DNA of 64,000 nt. Origin: Bradyrhizobium sp. CB82. GTDB taxonomy: Bacteria; Pseudomonadota; Alphaproteobacteria; Rhizobiales; Xanthobacteraceae. The stretch spans positions 6,825,001 to 6,889,000 of the forward strand of contig NZ_CP121650.1 of the NCBI RefSeq assembly GCF_029714405.1, in the 5' to 3' direction. The position numbers were made by a program, and so were the translations under genes. This document shows, one piece after another, positions 1-7,673 of this stretch. The notes under the pieces were generated by a model. The model made no database searches and was not told where the DNA came from. It saw only the letters and a list, made by a program, of their open reading frames with translations. Positions within the stretch are counted from its first letter, which is position 1; the number at the start of each line of letters is the position of its first letter.

Positions 1-246
1 TATCTCGGCTTTGATGAACAAGAGGTCGGAACGATTCAGCGCGGAAAGAGAAACAATCTCCTGCAAAGGGCGGCATCGTCTCTCAGGAACGGACCGAAGT
101 TAACACCGCTGCGCCGCGGATGCGTGGACCTGACCGAATACCAGGTTATTGATCGAGGAGTTCAGAGGAGGCCTGCCTCGCTCGCGCTCAGCCTTCTATC
201 ATCTCCCGTTCACCGTGCCGATCTAAGCGCACCTGTTCGACGATGA
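1..246 (+). other. Left-edge open frame, no recognised gene
   Basis: One forward frame stays open from the first base to a TGA, 81 codons with no start inside a recognisable context. I recognise no family in it and saw nothing convincing on the other strand. It could be the 3' end of a gene that begins outside the window, or chance in GC-rich DNA. Confidence 0.12.
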
Positions 247-259
247 AGGCGGAAAACGG

Positions 260-715
260 TTATCCCTCGGGCCGTGCGGCCGTAAGAACTGCTTGGGAGG
301 GCGGGCGAGTCTCCGCCAAAACCATCAAGCGCTTCCATGAGGTAACGCCAATGCAAACTGCGCCGATGCAAGCGAAGACCTCACGCCAGGCCAGCGAAGG
401 CACTCCGATGTGGGACACCGCGAACACCACATGGTAGCCGGCGACGGTAGCTGGGACGGCAAATGCGGTCGCGACGGCGATGCGCAAGGCCAAGGAACGA
501 GTGACAGCGACGGCGACCTGACCGAGGACAAGGGTCAGCGCACCAATGGCCGTTCCGATGAGCAGAGCGCCAATGAGGCCGGCGCCGTTCTGAAACGCCG
601 TCATCCCGATGCTCAGCGCGACGAAAAACGGCAGCGCATACACAGCGGGCGCAACGATCGCCCAGCAGAACAAGCCAATGCCGAGTGTGTTGAGAACAAG
701 CCCAAGGGCGAGCAT
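260..715 (-). CDS. Small hydrophobic membrane protein
   Basis: This encodes 151 aa. Nearly all of residues 1-125 is hydrophobic and forms about four membrane-spanning stretches (starts MLALGLVLNT, later GAGLIGALLIG and AVATAFAVPATVAGYHVVF). The C-terminus is short and polar. The frame stays open further upstream, but that extension is arginine-rich and overlaps the DUF2493 gene, so the internal ATG is the better start. It lies 137 bases downstream of the DUF2493 gene on the same strand and may be the last gene of that transcript. I do not recognise a named family; an inner-membrane location is inferred from composition only. Confidence 0.55.
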   Translation of the reverse strand: MLALGLVLNTLGIGLFCWAIVAPAVYALPFFVALSIGMTAFQNGAGLIGALLIGTAIGALTLVLGQVAVAVTRSLALRIAVATAFAVPATVAGYHVVFAVSHIGVPSLAWREVFACIGAVCIGVTSWKRLMVLAETRPPSQAVLTAARPEG

Positions 716-852
716 GGTGGTGGCTCCATGTGCATAGATCGAGCAGTCGCGCCTTCCACCACCACCACGGCGCAACCTCAGACCTAAAATCGAAACGAGG
801 CGGAGTTGCGGCGCATGCAACTCCGCTTCGATGGATCGACGGCGAACGACGC

Positions 853-1776
853 TCACGCGCCGCCGAACCTCCAGACAGGGATGCCGAGCCGCTTCGCCTT
901 GTCGGCGAGGTTGTCCTGGATTCCCGTGCCTGGGAAGTGCATGACGCCGATCGGCAGGAGTTCGAGCATGGCGTCGTTGCGCTTGAAGGGCGCCGCCTTG
1001 GCGTGCTTGGTCCAATCGGGCTTGAAAGCGATCTGTGGCACCTTGCGGCTGGTCGCCCATTTGGAGGCAATCAGTTCGGCTCCTTTGGGCGAGCCGCCAT
1101 GGAGAAGAACCATGTCGCGATGCTTGGCGTGGACCTTGTCGAGGCGGTCCCAGATGAGGTGGTGGTCATTGAAGTCGAGTCCACCGGTGAGTGCGATCTT
1201 CGGTCCTGGCGGCAACAAGACCTCGGTTTCAGCACGACGCTTCGCTGCGATGAAGTCGCGGGAGTCGATCATCGCTGCGGTGAGCTTGCGGTGGTTGACC
1301 AGCGACCCTGATCGAGGGCGCCACGATGAGCCGGTATGAGTCTCGAAGCGTTCGATGGCCTGGTCGCGGAAGAGTTCCAGGCAGCCACGGCGCTCGATCA
1401 ACGTGATGCCTTCGGCCGTCAGGCGCTCGAGTTCGACTGATCGCACCTCGGAGCCGTTCTGCTCGCGCTGGCTCTTCTGCTGCGCTTGTTCATTGTCGTC
1501 GAGTTGGCGTTCGATGCGGTCGACGGCGCGGTGGAACAGGTTGACCGTCGACCAGAGCAGATCGTTAAGGTCAGGTTCGAGCCGCGTGTCGCTCAACGTC
1601 GCGACCAGGGCGTCGAACACATCGGCGACAGCGCCAGCGATCGTCTTGCCCTCGGGAAGCGGTCGTGGGTCAGGCTGGTCGTCGAAGGGACGGTAGCCGA
1701 AGAGCTGTAGTTCGGTGAGGACGTGGTCAGTTGGAGACGAGGCGTGCGGCGGCTCAATGTCGTCGTGGTCGGTCAT
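853..1776 (-). CDS. DUF2493 (SLOG-fold, YspA-like) protein
   Basis: This encodes 307 aa. The last ~120 residues hold the DUF2493 signature: a beta strand (KIALTGGLDFND), then VLLHGGSPKGAELIASKWA with the glycine-rich GGxxxGA loop, and a late strand-turn segment (GVMHFPGTGIQDNLADKAK). DUF2493/YspA belongs to the SLOG superfamily, thought to bind nucleotides or nucleotide-derived ligands and often found in conflict and mobile-element settings. The N-terminal ~150 residues are acidic and helical, with a QAQQKSQREQN coiled-coil-like stretch. Such proteins are common in rhizobial conjugative elements beside Toprim, strawberry-notch and ArdC genes, as here. The ligand and role are unknown. Confidence 0.8.
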   Translation of the reverse strand: MTDHDDIEPPHASSPTDHVLTELQLFGYRPFDDQPDPRPLPEGKTIAGAVADVFDALVATLSDTRLEPDLNDLLWSTVNLFHRAVDRIERQLDDNEQAQQKSQREQNGSEVRSVELERLTAEGITLIERRGCLELFRDQAIERFETHTGSSWRPRSGSLVNHRKLTAAMIDSRDFIAAKRRAETEVLLPPGPKIALTGGLDFNDHHLIWDRLDKVHAKHRDMVLLHGGSPKGAELIASKWATSRKVPQIAFKPDWTKHAKAAPFKRNDAMLELLPIGVMHFPGTGIQDNLADKAKRLGIPVWRFGGA

Positions 1777-2104
1777 CGGAGAGATCCTTTGCCGGATCGG
1801 CCGCGCCCATCGCGGCCTTCGTGGCGATCACTCAGACGGCAGGCGGAACGGGCCAGAACCCGCAAGGGCCGAAGCGGCAGCGGAGGATGGCGGAGGCCGG
1901 CTATTTTGCTTCGCGATGCAAAGCGCGCCGGTCTGATGGCTGATGTGCCTGCTCATCGCCGGCGCGCGGCGGAAAATAGCCGGACGTAGCCATTGCCGGC
2001 CCGGTCCGGTTGCCGTCCGATCGCCCTCTAGAAGGCCGAGGTCGCGCCCGCTTCCGGCAATGGCCCTGTTATGACCGATCAATCAACGTCGATCGAAGCA
2101 CGGC
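1777..2104. other. Intergenic gap with a long imperfect inverted repeat
   Basis: No convincing gene lies here; an 84-codon reverse frame exists but coincides with the repeat and matches no family I know. The gap separates the DUF2493 gene from the broken Toprim gene. Its main content is the inverted repeat listed separately. Confidence 0.5.
1897..1983. repeat. Imperfect inverted repeat between DUF2493 and Toprim genes
   Basis: The outer arms are CCGGCTATTTT (1897-1907) and AAAATAGCCGG (1973-1983), a perfect 11-bp match. Inner arms CGCGCCGG (1924-1931) and CCGGCGCG (1959-1966) are also perfect, separated by asymmetric internal loops. The transcript could fold into a two-stage hairpin. There is no U-tract after it, so it is not a simple terminator. 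It could be a leader structure for the DUF2493 gene, a processing site, or the footprint of a small element. Confidence 0.6.
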
Positions 2105-3166
2105 CTATTCTGCGGCTAGCGTCGCCGAATGCAGGAAGCGGACGACGTCCTCTGGCACGAGTTGAAGTCGCAGCGCTGCTCGGAGGGTCTCGAGGCCGAA
2201 GATGTGCAGGTCTTCGTTGAAATCGCCCAGCCGGGGCGACAACGCAATCGCTTCAATGCCGGCGTCTTCCGCGCGCTGGGTGAGAGTTGCCTGCACGGCA
2301 TCTCCGGCAGCATCTGCATCGCGGGCGATATAGAGCCGACGCAGGCCAGGCGGCAGCATCATGGCCGAGAGGTGATTGGCCGAGAGCGCCGCGGCCATAG
2401 GCATTGTCGGCAGCACGCAACGCAATGAAAGCATGGTCTCGATTCCCTCGCCGGCAGCGAGCACGTCGTCCACCACGCCGAAGCGAACGGCGTTGGCGAG
2501 CAGGTCGCCCATGGCCCGTCGTGGCGTGTCGATCGGAGCTTTGCCGAGACGAGTGCGATCAAAGCCGTCTGGATCGAGCCAGGTTCGGTGCGCTCCAGTG
2601 ATCCGCCCCTCGAGGTCCGTGACGCAGGCAATCATCGCCGGCCAGATTTCTGTCGGCGAATGCGCATCCGGTCGTTAGTAACAACGTGGGTGGAAGCGCA
2701 AGCTGCCGCCATGGTGGATGCGGGCTATTCCGCGACGTTGCAAGTATGTTTCAACCGCGGTCCCCTCGATCGGACTGGACATTGCAAAGAGCCGACAAGC
2801 GGCTTCCTGCGATCCGGTCGGTACAAGCGAACGAACGGGTTTGGAGGCCAGCTGCGGTTCATGACGAGGCAGCTTCAGAAACCGCCTCGCTTCCTTGGTG
2901 ACCTCGCTGAAGTCGCGCAAACCCCGGCATTCGCGGATGATGTCGAGGAGGTCGCCATGCTCGCCGGTCGCAGCGTCAGTCCACTTGCCGGCGGGTCCCT
3001 TCCGCGATTCCTGGAGCCGCACGAACATCGAGCGGCCCGGCGTGTTGCGGACGTCGCCGACCACCCAGTACCGCCCCGCTCGCTTGCCATTGGAGAGATA
3101 GTATCGGCACACTGCCTCGGCCTCGCGCGCGAGGCGGCGTGCCAGTTCGCAAGGCGCGGGGGACAT
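2105..3166 (-). pseudogene. Toprim-domain (primase-like) protein, broken by in-frame TAA
   Basis: The first 163 codons encode a primase-like N-terminal region (start MSPAPCELARRLAREAEAV, then RYWVVGDVRNTPGRSMFVRL and the GEHGDLLDIIRE segment). The frame then meets TAA at 2677-2675 directly after HPRCY. The same frame resumes as RPDAHSPTEIWPAMIACV and runs into a Toprim domain (LAAGEGIETMLSL, then YIARDADAAGDA with the DxD motif). A single base change of a TAC/TAT tyrosine codon explains the break, and no frameshift is needed. The start ATG overlaps the TGA of the upstream helicase gene by one base, so the two were translationally coupled. An ATG 13 codons after the stop might still yield a 176-aa Toprim-only product. 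Confidence 0.85.
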
Positions 3167-6100
3167 CACGCAGCCTCCCGCGCACTGACGCGCGCGACCG
3201 GGTAGGTGTCGAGCACCTTTGTCAGGATCCCGACGCCGCTTGCGTCCGTGGGCACGAACATCCGCAGCTTCCAGGATATAATCTCTCCAAAGAGGCCGTA
3301 AGCGCGCAGGCGATCGCGCATCGTGTCGTTGAATCCCGACAGTTCGATGCGCCATGCGCCCATCACCCGGACTCGGCGAAGCTGGAGCCCTTCCGCGAGG
3401 TCGAGGACGGTGCGTCCCTCCATCACCGCGGCAAAGGCAGCGTCCGGTGACAGCGTGGACGCGTCCGCCGAGATGGCGTTTGCGACCCAGGCGGCAGAAA
3501 CCTTACGACCGATGATGCGTTCGCCCGCATCGGTCTGGAGCCGATAGACGCGGGTCGATTCGTTCGGCAGCCGCTTCCAGATGGGTAGCAGCAAGCCCAC
3601 GACGACGTGGATCGTGCTTTCCGTGAACTCGGGGACCTCGGTAAGCTCCGCCAGCCAAGCCGCGGCGAAGCGTTCACGGTCCGCATCGACCCAATGGCTC
3701 TCCGCCATCATGTTCAAGGAGACCTGGTGCTGCTCCATTGGCCGGATCAGGCGGACGCGGCGCTCGATCTCGCCGTCGTCGAGCATGACGCCCGCCGCCG
3801 GGACCTGCACGGCGACTCGTCCCGACCGCTCATTGATCAGCAGGACAGCGCGATGATCGGAAAAGCGATCGAGAGCGTTATCCAGGCTCACAGGGTGATT
3901 GCGCTGTCGCTGGGTGATCGTGAGCAGCCTGGTCTCGGCGCCAGTACCCGGATGGACATAGATCGTCCGCCGGCCGCTGACGACAAAGCTCTCGGCGCGG
4001 AGCGTTTCCAGCCCGGCGTCGTAGGTGCCCGACGCGACAGCGCCCTCGATCCGAGCGGTCAAGAGCTGCTCGAAGGCGATGAACAAGACATTCTGCAGAT
4101 CGATGGTGAGCGCCAACAACCTGTTCAGGAAGGTCGTGATCGGCGGCAGGTCATCCCTGATCCCATTGGCGTCCGTCAACTTCAGGCCGGTCGCATCTTC
4201 GAACCTGCCGAGCGAGCATCCCTCGACCTTGCCTCGCACCAGCAGCGTATAGAGTTGACGCAACGCATCGCGTCCGTACTGGCTTTCGAGATTGTCCTCG
4301 GGCCGGAACAGACCCTGCCCTCCGGTCTGGCGCTGGCCGCGCGTAATGGCCCCCAACGTGTCGAGCCGACGCGCGATGGTGCTGAGGAAGCGCTTTTCCG
4401 CCTTCACGTCGGTCGCGATAGGACGAAACAGCGGCGGCTGCGCCTGGTTGGTGCGGTTGGTCCGGCCGAGCCCCTGGATCGCAGCGTCGGCCTTCCAGCC
4501 GGGCTCGAGCAGGTAATGAACCCGCAAGCGGCGATTCCGCCCCGACAGTTCGGCATGGTAGCTCCTCCCCGTGCCGCCCGCGTCGGAGAATACGAGGATA
4601 CGCTTGACGTCATCCATGAAGGCCGAGGTCTCGGCGAGGTTGGCCGAACCGGCGCGGTTTTCGACCACCAGCCGATGGCCCTTGCGGATGACGCGTCGCG
4701 AGCGGCCAGTCACTTCGGCGACCAGTTCAGTGCCGAAGCGCTGGATGACCTGATCCAGTGCCCCAGGTACCGGCGGCAACGACGCGAGCTTCTCGATGAG
4801 GCGCTCGCGTCGTGCGACGGCTTCCCGACTCTGGACCGGCTGGCCGTCCCGATAGACGGGCCGGGAGCAGAGGTTGCCCTCCGAGTCTGTAAAGGGCTCG
4901 TAGAGCTGGACCGGGAAGGAATGGGCGAGATAGTCGAGCACATACTCGCGCGGGGTGATGTCGACCTGGACGTCGCTCCAATCTTCGGTCGGGATATCGG
5001 CGAGCCGGCGCTCCATCAGCGCTTCTCCCGTCGACACGATCTGGATGACCGCGGCGTGTCCAGCCTCAAGATCGCTCTCGATCGATCGGACGAGCGACGG
5101 CGTCTTCATCGAGGTCAGGAGGTGACCGAAGAAGCGCTGCTTTGCGCTCTCGAAGGCCGAGCGGGCGGCGGATTTTGCTTGCCCGTTCAGCGTTCCGGTT
5201 TCGCCGGTGATGTTGGCGGCCCGCATCGCCGCGTCGAGATTGTTATGGATGATGCTGAACGCATCGGCATAGGCGTCATAGATGCGAACCTGCTCCGGCG
5301 TAAGCTGGTGTTCAACGAGCTCGTACGCGACGCCCTCATAGGACAATGAGCGGGCAGCGTAGAGACCGAGCGCCTTGAGGTCGCGCGCCAACACCTCCAT
5401 GGCCGCGACGCCCCCCTCCTCGATCGCCTCGACGAACTCGGCACGTGTGACGAACGGGAAGTCGGCACCGCCCCACAGGCCTAGGCGTTGGGCATAAGCG
5501 AGGTTGTGGACCGTGGTGGCACCCGTCGCCGACACATAAACCACGCGAGCATCGGGCAAGGCGTGCTGGAGCCTCAGGCCCGCGCGCCCCTGGTGAGAGG
5601 CCGCCTGGTCGCCGCGCTCGCCCTTACCTCCCACCGCATTCTGCATGGCGTGGCTCTCGTCGAAGACGATCACTCCGTCGAAGTCCGAGCCCAACCATTC
5701 GACGATCTGCCTGACGCGCGAAAGCTTTTCGCCACGTTCGTCGGTGCGTAGCGTGGCGTAGGTGGCAAAAAGGATGCCTTCCGAAAGCCGGATCGGCGTG
5801 CCCTGGCGAAACCGGGACAGAGGCGTCACGAGCAGCCGCTCCATGCCGAGCGCGGACCAGTCGCGCTGCGCGTCCTCGATCAGCTTGTCGGACTTGCTGA
5901 TCCAGACCGCACGGCTGCGCCCCTTGAGCCAGTTGTCGAGCAGGATGCCAGCGACCTGTCGCCCCTTGCCCGCGCCAGTGCCGTCACCCAAGAACCAGCC
6001 GCGGCGAAAGCGGACGGCATTCACTGCGTCATCGCGAGCGGCGGCCACGACATCAAACGTCGCGTCAACCGTCCAAGAGCCTGCCAGGAATTCGGAATGT

Positions 6101-7488
6101 GCTTCGCCAGCATAAATGACGCTCTCGATCTGGGCGTCCGACAGAACTCCATTTGCCACCACTGCCCAAGGCAGGTGCGGCCGGTAGGACGGCTTCGGCG
6201 GCGCAACAGACGCCATCGCGGCAGACTGCACGAGCTTGGTCGGATGTACGCACGATCCGGGTATACGGATCGACTGCAATCCGTATTCCTCATAAAGCGC
6301 ATCGGTGAGTCGGGCGCCTTCCGGCGGTGACCATTCGACAGTCTCGTACGTAAGTTCGACGCCATTTGCAGGTCGGGTTTCCGAAGGGGACGACAGACAT
6401 GATGCCGAAGCGCCCGCCGATCGGGGCATTGCGGGGCGCCTAATGACGTCGGCTACGACCGGCGCGGCGACTGGCAGCCTCAGAGGCACATGCTGGCTTA
6501 CCCAGTCAAGCAAGGTGGCGACATCGCCCGCCATGCCTGGCGAAGCCGGAAATGCCTTCGGATCGGCAGCGGGCAACTTGTCGATTGCGAGCAGCCTCGT
6601 GTCCGACTGAGTGCCGTGCTTGGCGTACACGGCACCGTCGATCGCGGCAGAAAACACGACCCGCGCGCTCTCCTGGAGGCGAACAAAGGCCTCTAGCCAC
6701 GTTGGGTTTTCCGGCGCAAGGCCCGCGCCGACGATGGCGACGAGGCGCCCACCGGCGCAGAGACGCGCGAGCGCTGAAGCGATGTGCCGGAAGGCGGCAT
6801 CCGCCATCCGTCGATCGACATTCGCCACCGCGGAGAACGGCGGGTTCATCAGCACGACGCTCGGTACGACGCTCGCATCGAGGTGATCATCGATCTGCGC
6901 GGCGTCGAACCGCGTGACCTCAACGTTGGCAAACAAATGATCGAGCAGTGCCGCGCGGCCTTCGGCCAACTCGTTCAACATCAAAGAGCCGCCGGCGAGC
7001 TCGGCAAGGATGGCAAGCAAGCCAGTTCCCGCGGAAGGCTCCAGAACGCGGTCGGCAGGCATAATACCGGCTGCGGTGCATACGGCGAGTCCAAGGGGGA
7101 TCGGCGTCGAGAATTGCTGGAACGCCTGGCTGTCCTCGGAACGCCGCGTATGGGTTGGCAGACAGCTCGCGATTTTCGCGAGCATTGGCAGCATCGCGGC
7201 AGTCGTGCCAGCCTTGGCGCGCATTGCCGGGCCGAACTTGCGAAGGAATAGAACGGTTTCCGCCTCGCAGACGTCATAGGCGGTCTTCCAGTTCCAGGCG
7301 CCGGACGCGTCCGAGGCACCGAAGGCAGCCTCCATGGCACCACGCAGGACGGCGGCATCGATGCAACGGCCGCGCTCCAGATCGGTCAATATCTGTCGGG
7401 CGGCCTTGAGGGCAGCAGAGGTGAGAGTGGCAGCGGCACGCATCGAGAACGGCGCGGCGGCAGCGCCGCCAGCGAGAGATTCGGTCAT
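3166..7488 (-). CDS. N6-methyltransferase / strawberry-notch helicase fusion (DarB-like)
   Basis: This encodes 1440 aa. Residues ~120-260 are a class I SAM-dependent methyltransferase with motif I LEPSAGTGLLAIL and catalytic NPPF in VVLMNPPFSAV. Residues ~430-1000 are a superfamily 2 helicase of the strawberry-notch type, with Walker A-like GDGTGAGKGRQ, Walker B-like VIVFDESHAMQN, YVSATGATT, and the C-terminal helicase signature QGLGRTNRTNQ. Phage P1 DarB has the same methyltransferase-plus-helicase layout and protects incoming DNA from type I restriction. By analogy this may modify or shield transferred DNA; that role is inferred. I chose the ATG of MTESLAGGAAAAPF because a longer frame runs through the leader hairpin. 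It is coupled to the Toprim gene downstream. Confidence 0.88.
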   Translation of the reverse strand: MTESLAGGAAAAPFSMRAAATLTSAALKAARQILTDLERGRCIDAAVLRGAMEAAFGASDASGAWNWKTAYDVCEAETVLFLRKFGPAMRAKAGTTAAMLPMLAKIASCLPTHTRRSEDSQAFQQFSTPIPLGLAVCTAAGIMPADRVLEPSAGTGLLAILAELAGGSLMLNELAEGRAALLDHLFANVEVTRFDAAQIDDHLDASVVPSVVLMNPPFSAVANVDRRMADAAFRHIASALARLCAGGRLVAIVGAGLAPENPTWLEAFVRLQESARVVFSAAIDGAVYAKHGTQSDTRLLAIDKLPAADPKAFPASPGMAGDVATLLDWVSQHVPLRLPVAAPVVADVIRRPAMPRSAGASASCLSSPSETRPANGVELTYETVEWSPPEGARLTDALYEEYGLQSIRIPGSCVHPTKLVQSAAMASVAPPKPSYRPHLPWAVVANGVLSDAQIESVIYAGEAHSEFLAGSWTVDATFDVVAAARDDAVNAVRFRRGWFLGDGTGAGKGRQVAGILLDNWLKGRSRAVWISKSDKLIEDAQRDWSALGMERLLVTPLSRFRQGTPIRLSEGILFATYATLRTDERGEKLSRVRQIVEWLGSDFDGVIVFDESHAMQNAVGGKGERGDQAASHQGRAGLRLQHALPDARVVYVSATGATTVHNLAYAQRLGLWGGADFPFVTRAEFVEAIEEGGVAAMEVLARDLKALGLYAARSLSYEGVAYELVEHQLTPEQVRIYDAYADAFSIIHNNLDAAMRAANITGETGTLNGQAKSAARSAFESAKQRFFGHLLTSMKTPSLVRSIESDLEAGHAAVIQIVSTGEALMERRLADIPTEDWSDVQVDITPREYVLDYLAHSFPVQLYEPFTDSEGNLCSRPVYRDGQPVQSREAVARRERLIEKLASLPPVPGALDQVIQRFGTELVAEVTGRSRRVIRKGHRLVVENRAGSANLAETSAFMDDVKRILVFSDAGGTGRSYHAELSGRNRRLRVHYLLEPGWKADAAIQGLGRTNRTNQAQPPLFRPIATDVKAEKRFLSTIARRLDTLGAITRGQRQTGGQGLFRPEDNLESQYGRDALRQLYTLLVRGKVEGCSLGRFEDATGLKLTDANGIRDDLPPITTFLNRLLALTIDLQNVLFIAFEQLLTARIEGAVASGTYDAGLETLRAESFVVSGRRTIYVHPGTGAETRLLTITQRQRNHPVSLDNALDRFSDHRAVLLINERSGRVAVQVPAAGVMLDDGEIERRVRLIRPMEQHQVSLNMMAESHWVDADRERFAAAWLAELTEVPEFTESTIHVVVGLLLPIWKRLPNESTRVYRLQTDAGERIIGRKVSAAWVANAISADASTLSPDAAFAAVMEGRTVLDLAEGLQLRRVRVMGAWRIELSGFNDTMRDRLRAYGLFGEIISWKLRMFVPTDASGVGILTKVLDTYPVARVSAREAA

Positions 7489-7511
7489 GGCAAGATTTCT
7501 TTCGGAGAGCA

Positions 7512-7569
7512 GGAACGGGTCGAACCGCCGGGCGCTCTCCTTTAGGACCACGGCGATTCAAACCCTTCC
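7512..7569 (-). promoter_or_regulatory. Leader hairpin of the strawberry-notch gene
   Basis: Read on the minus strand, GGAAGGGT at the 5' side pairs with ACCCGTTCC near the gene (one bulge), with an inner CGCCG/CGGCG pair. It lies 24 bases before the start codon. The design matches the leaders of the ParB-like and ArdC genes, although the sequence is the most divergent of the three. Function is not known; it may be a translational or antitermination control element. Confidence 0.45.
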
Positions 7570-7673
7570 CGGCCAGCCTCTCCCTCTCAGACCTCGACAG
7601 AAAAATAGGGACCGGCGCTGTGCACCGGTCCCCGACCAACGCAGGACAGCCGGAGCCACCCCGCACCATGACG

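Noticed and set aside
716..1060. 115-residue upstream extension of the small membrane protein
   Set aside because: It overlaps the DUF2493 gene and is arginine-rich, unlike the hydrophobic protein that follows; an internal ATG is available.
1828..2082. 84-codon reverse frame between DUF2493 and Toprim genes
   Set aside because: It coincides with a large inverted repeat and lacks motifs or a good ribosome binding site.
3607..5349. 580-codon forward frame opposite the strawberry-notch gene
   Set aside because: It is the mirror frame of a strongly recognised helicase; composition is arginine- and aspartate-rich with no family motifs.
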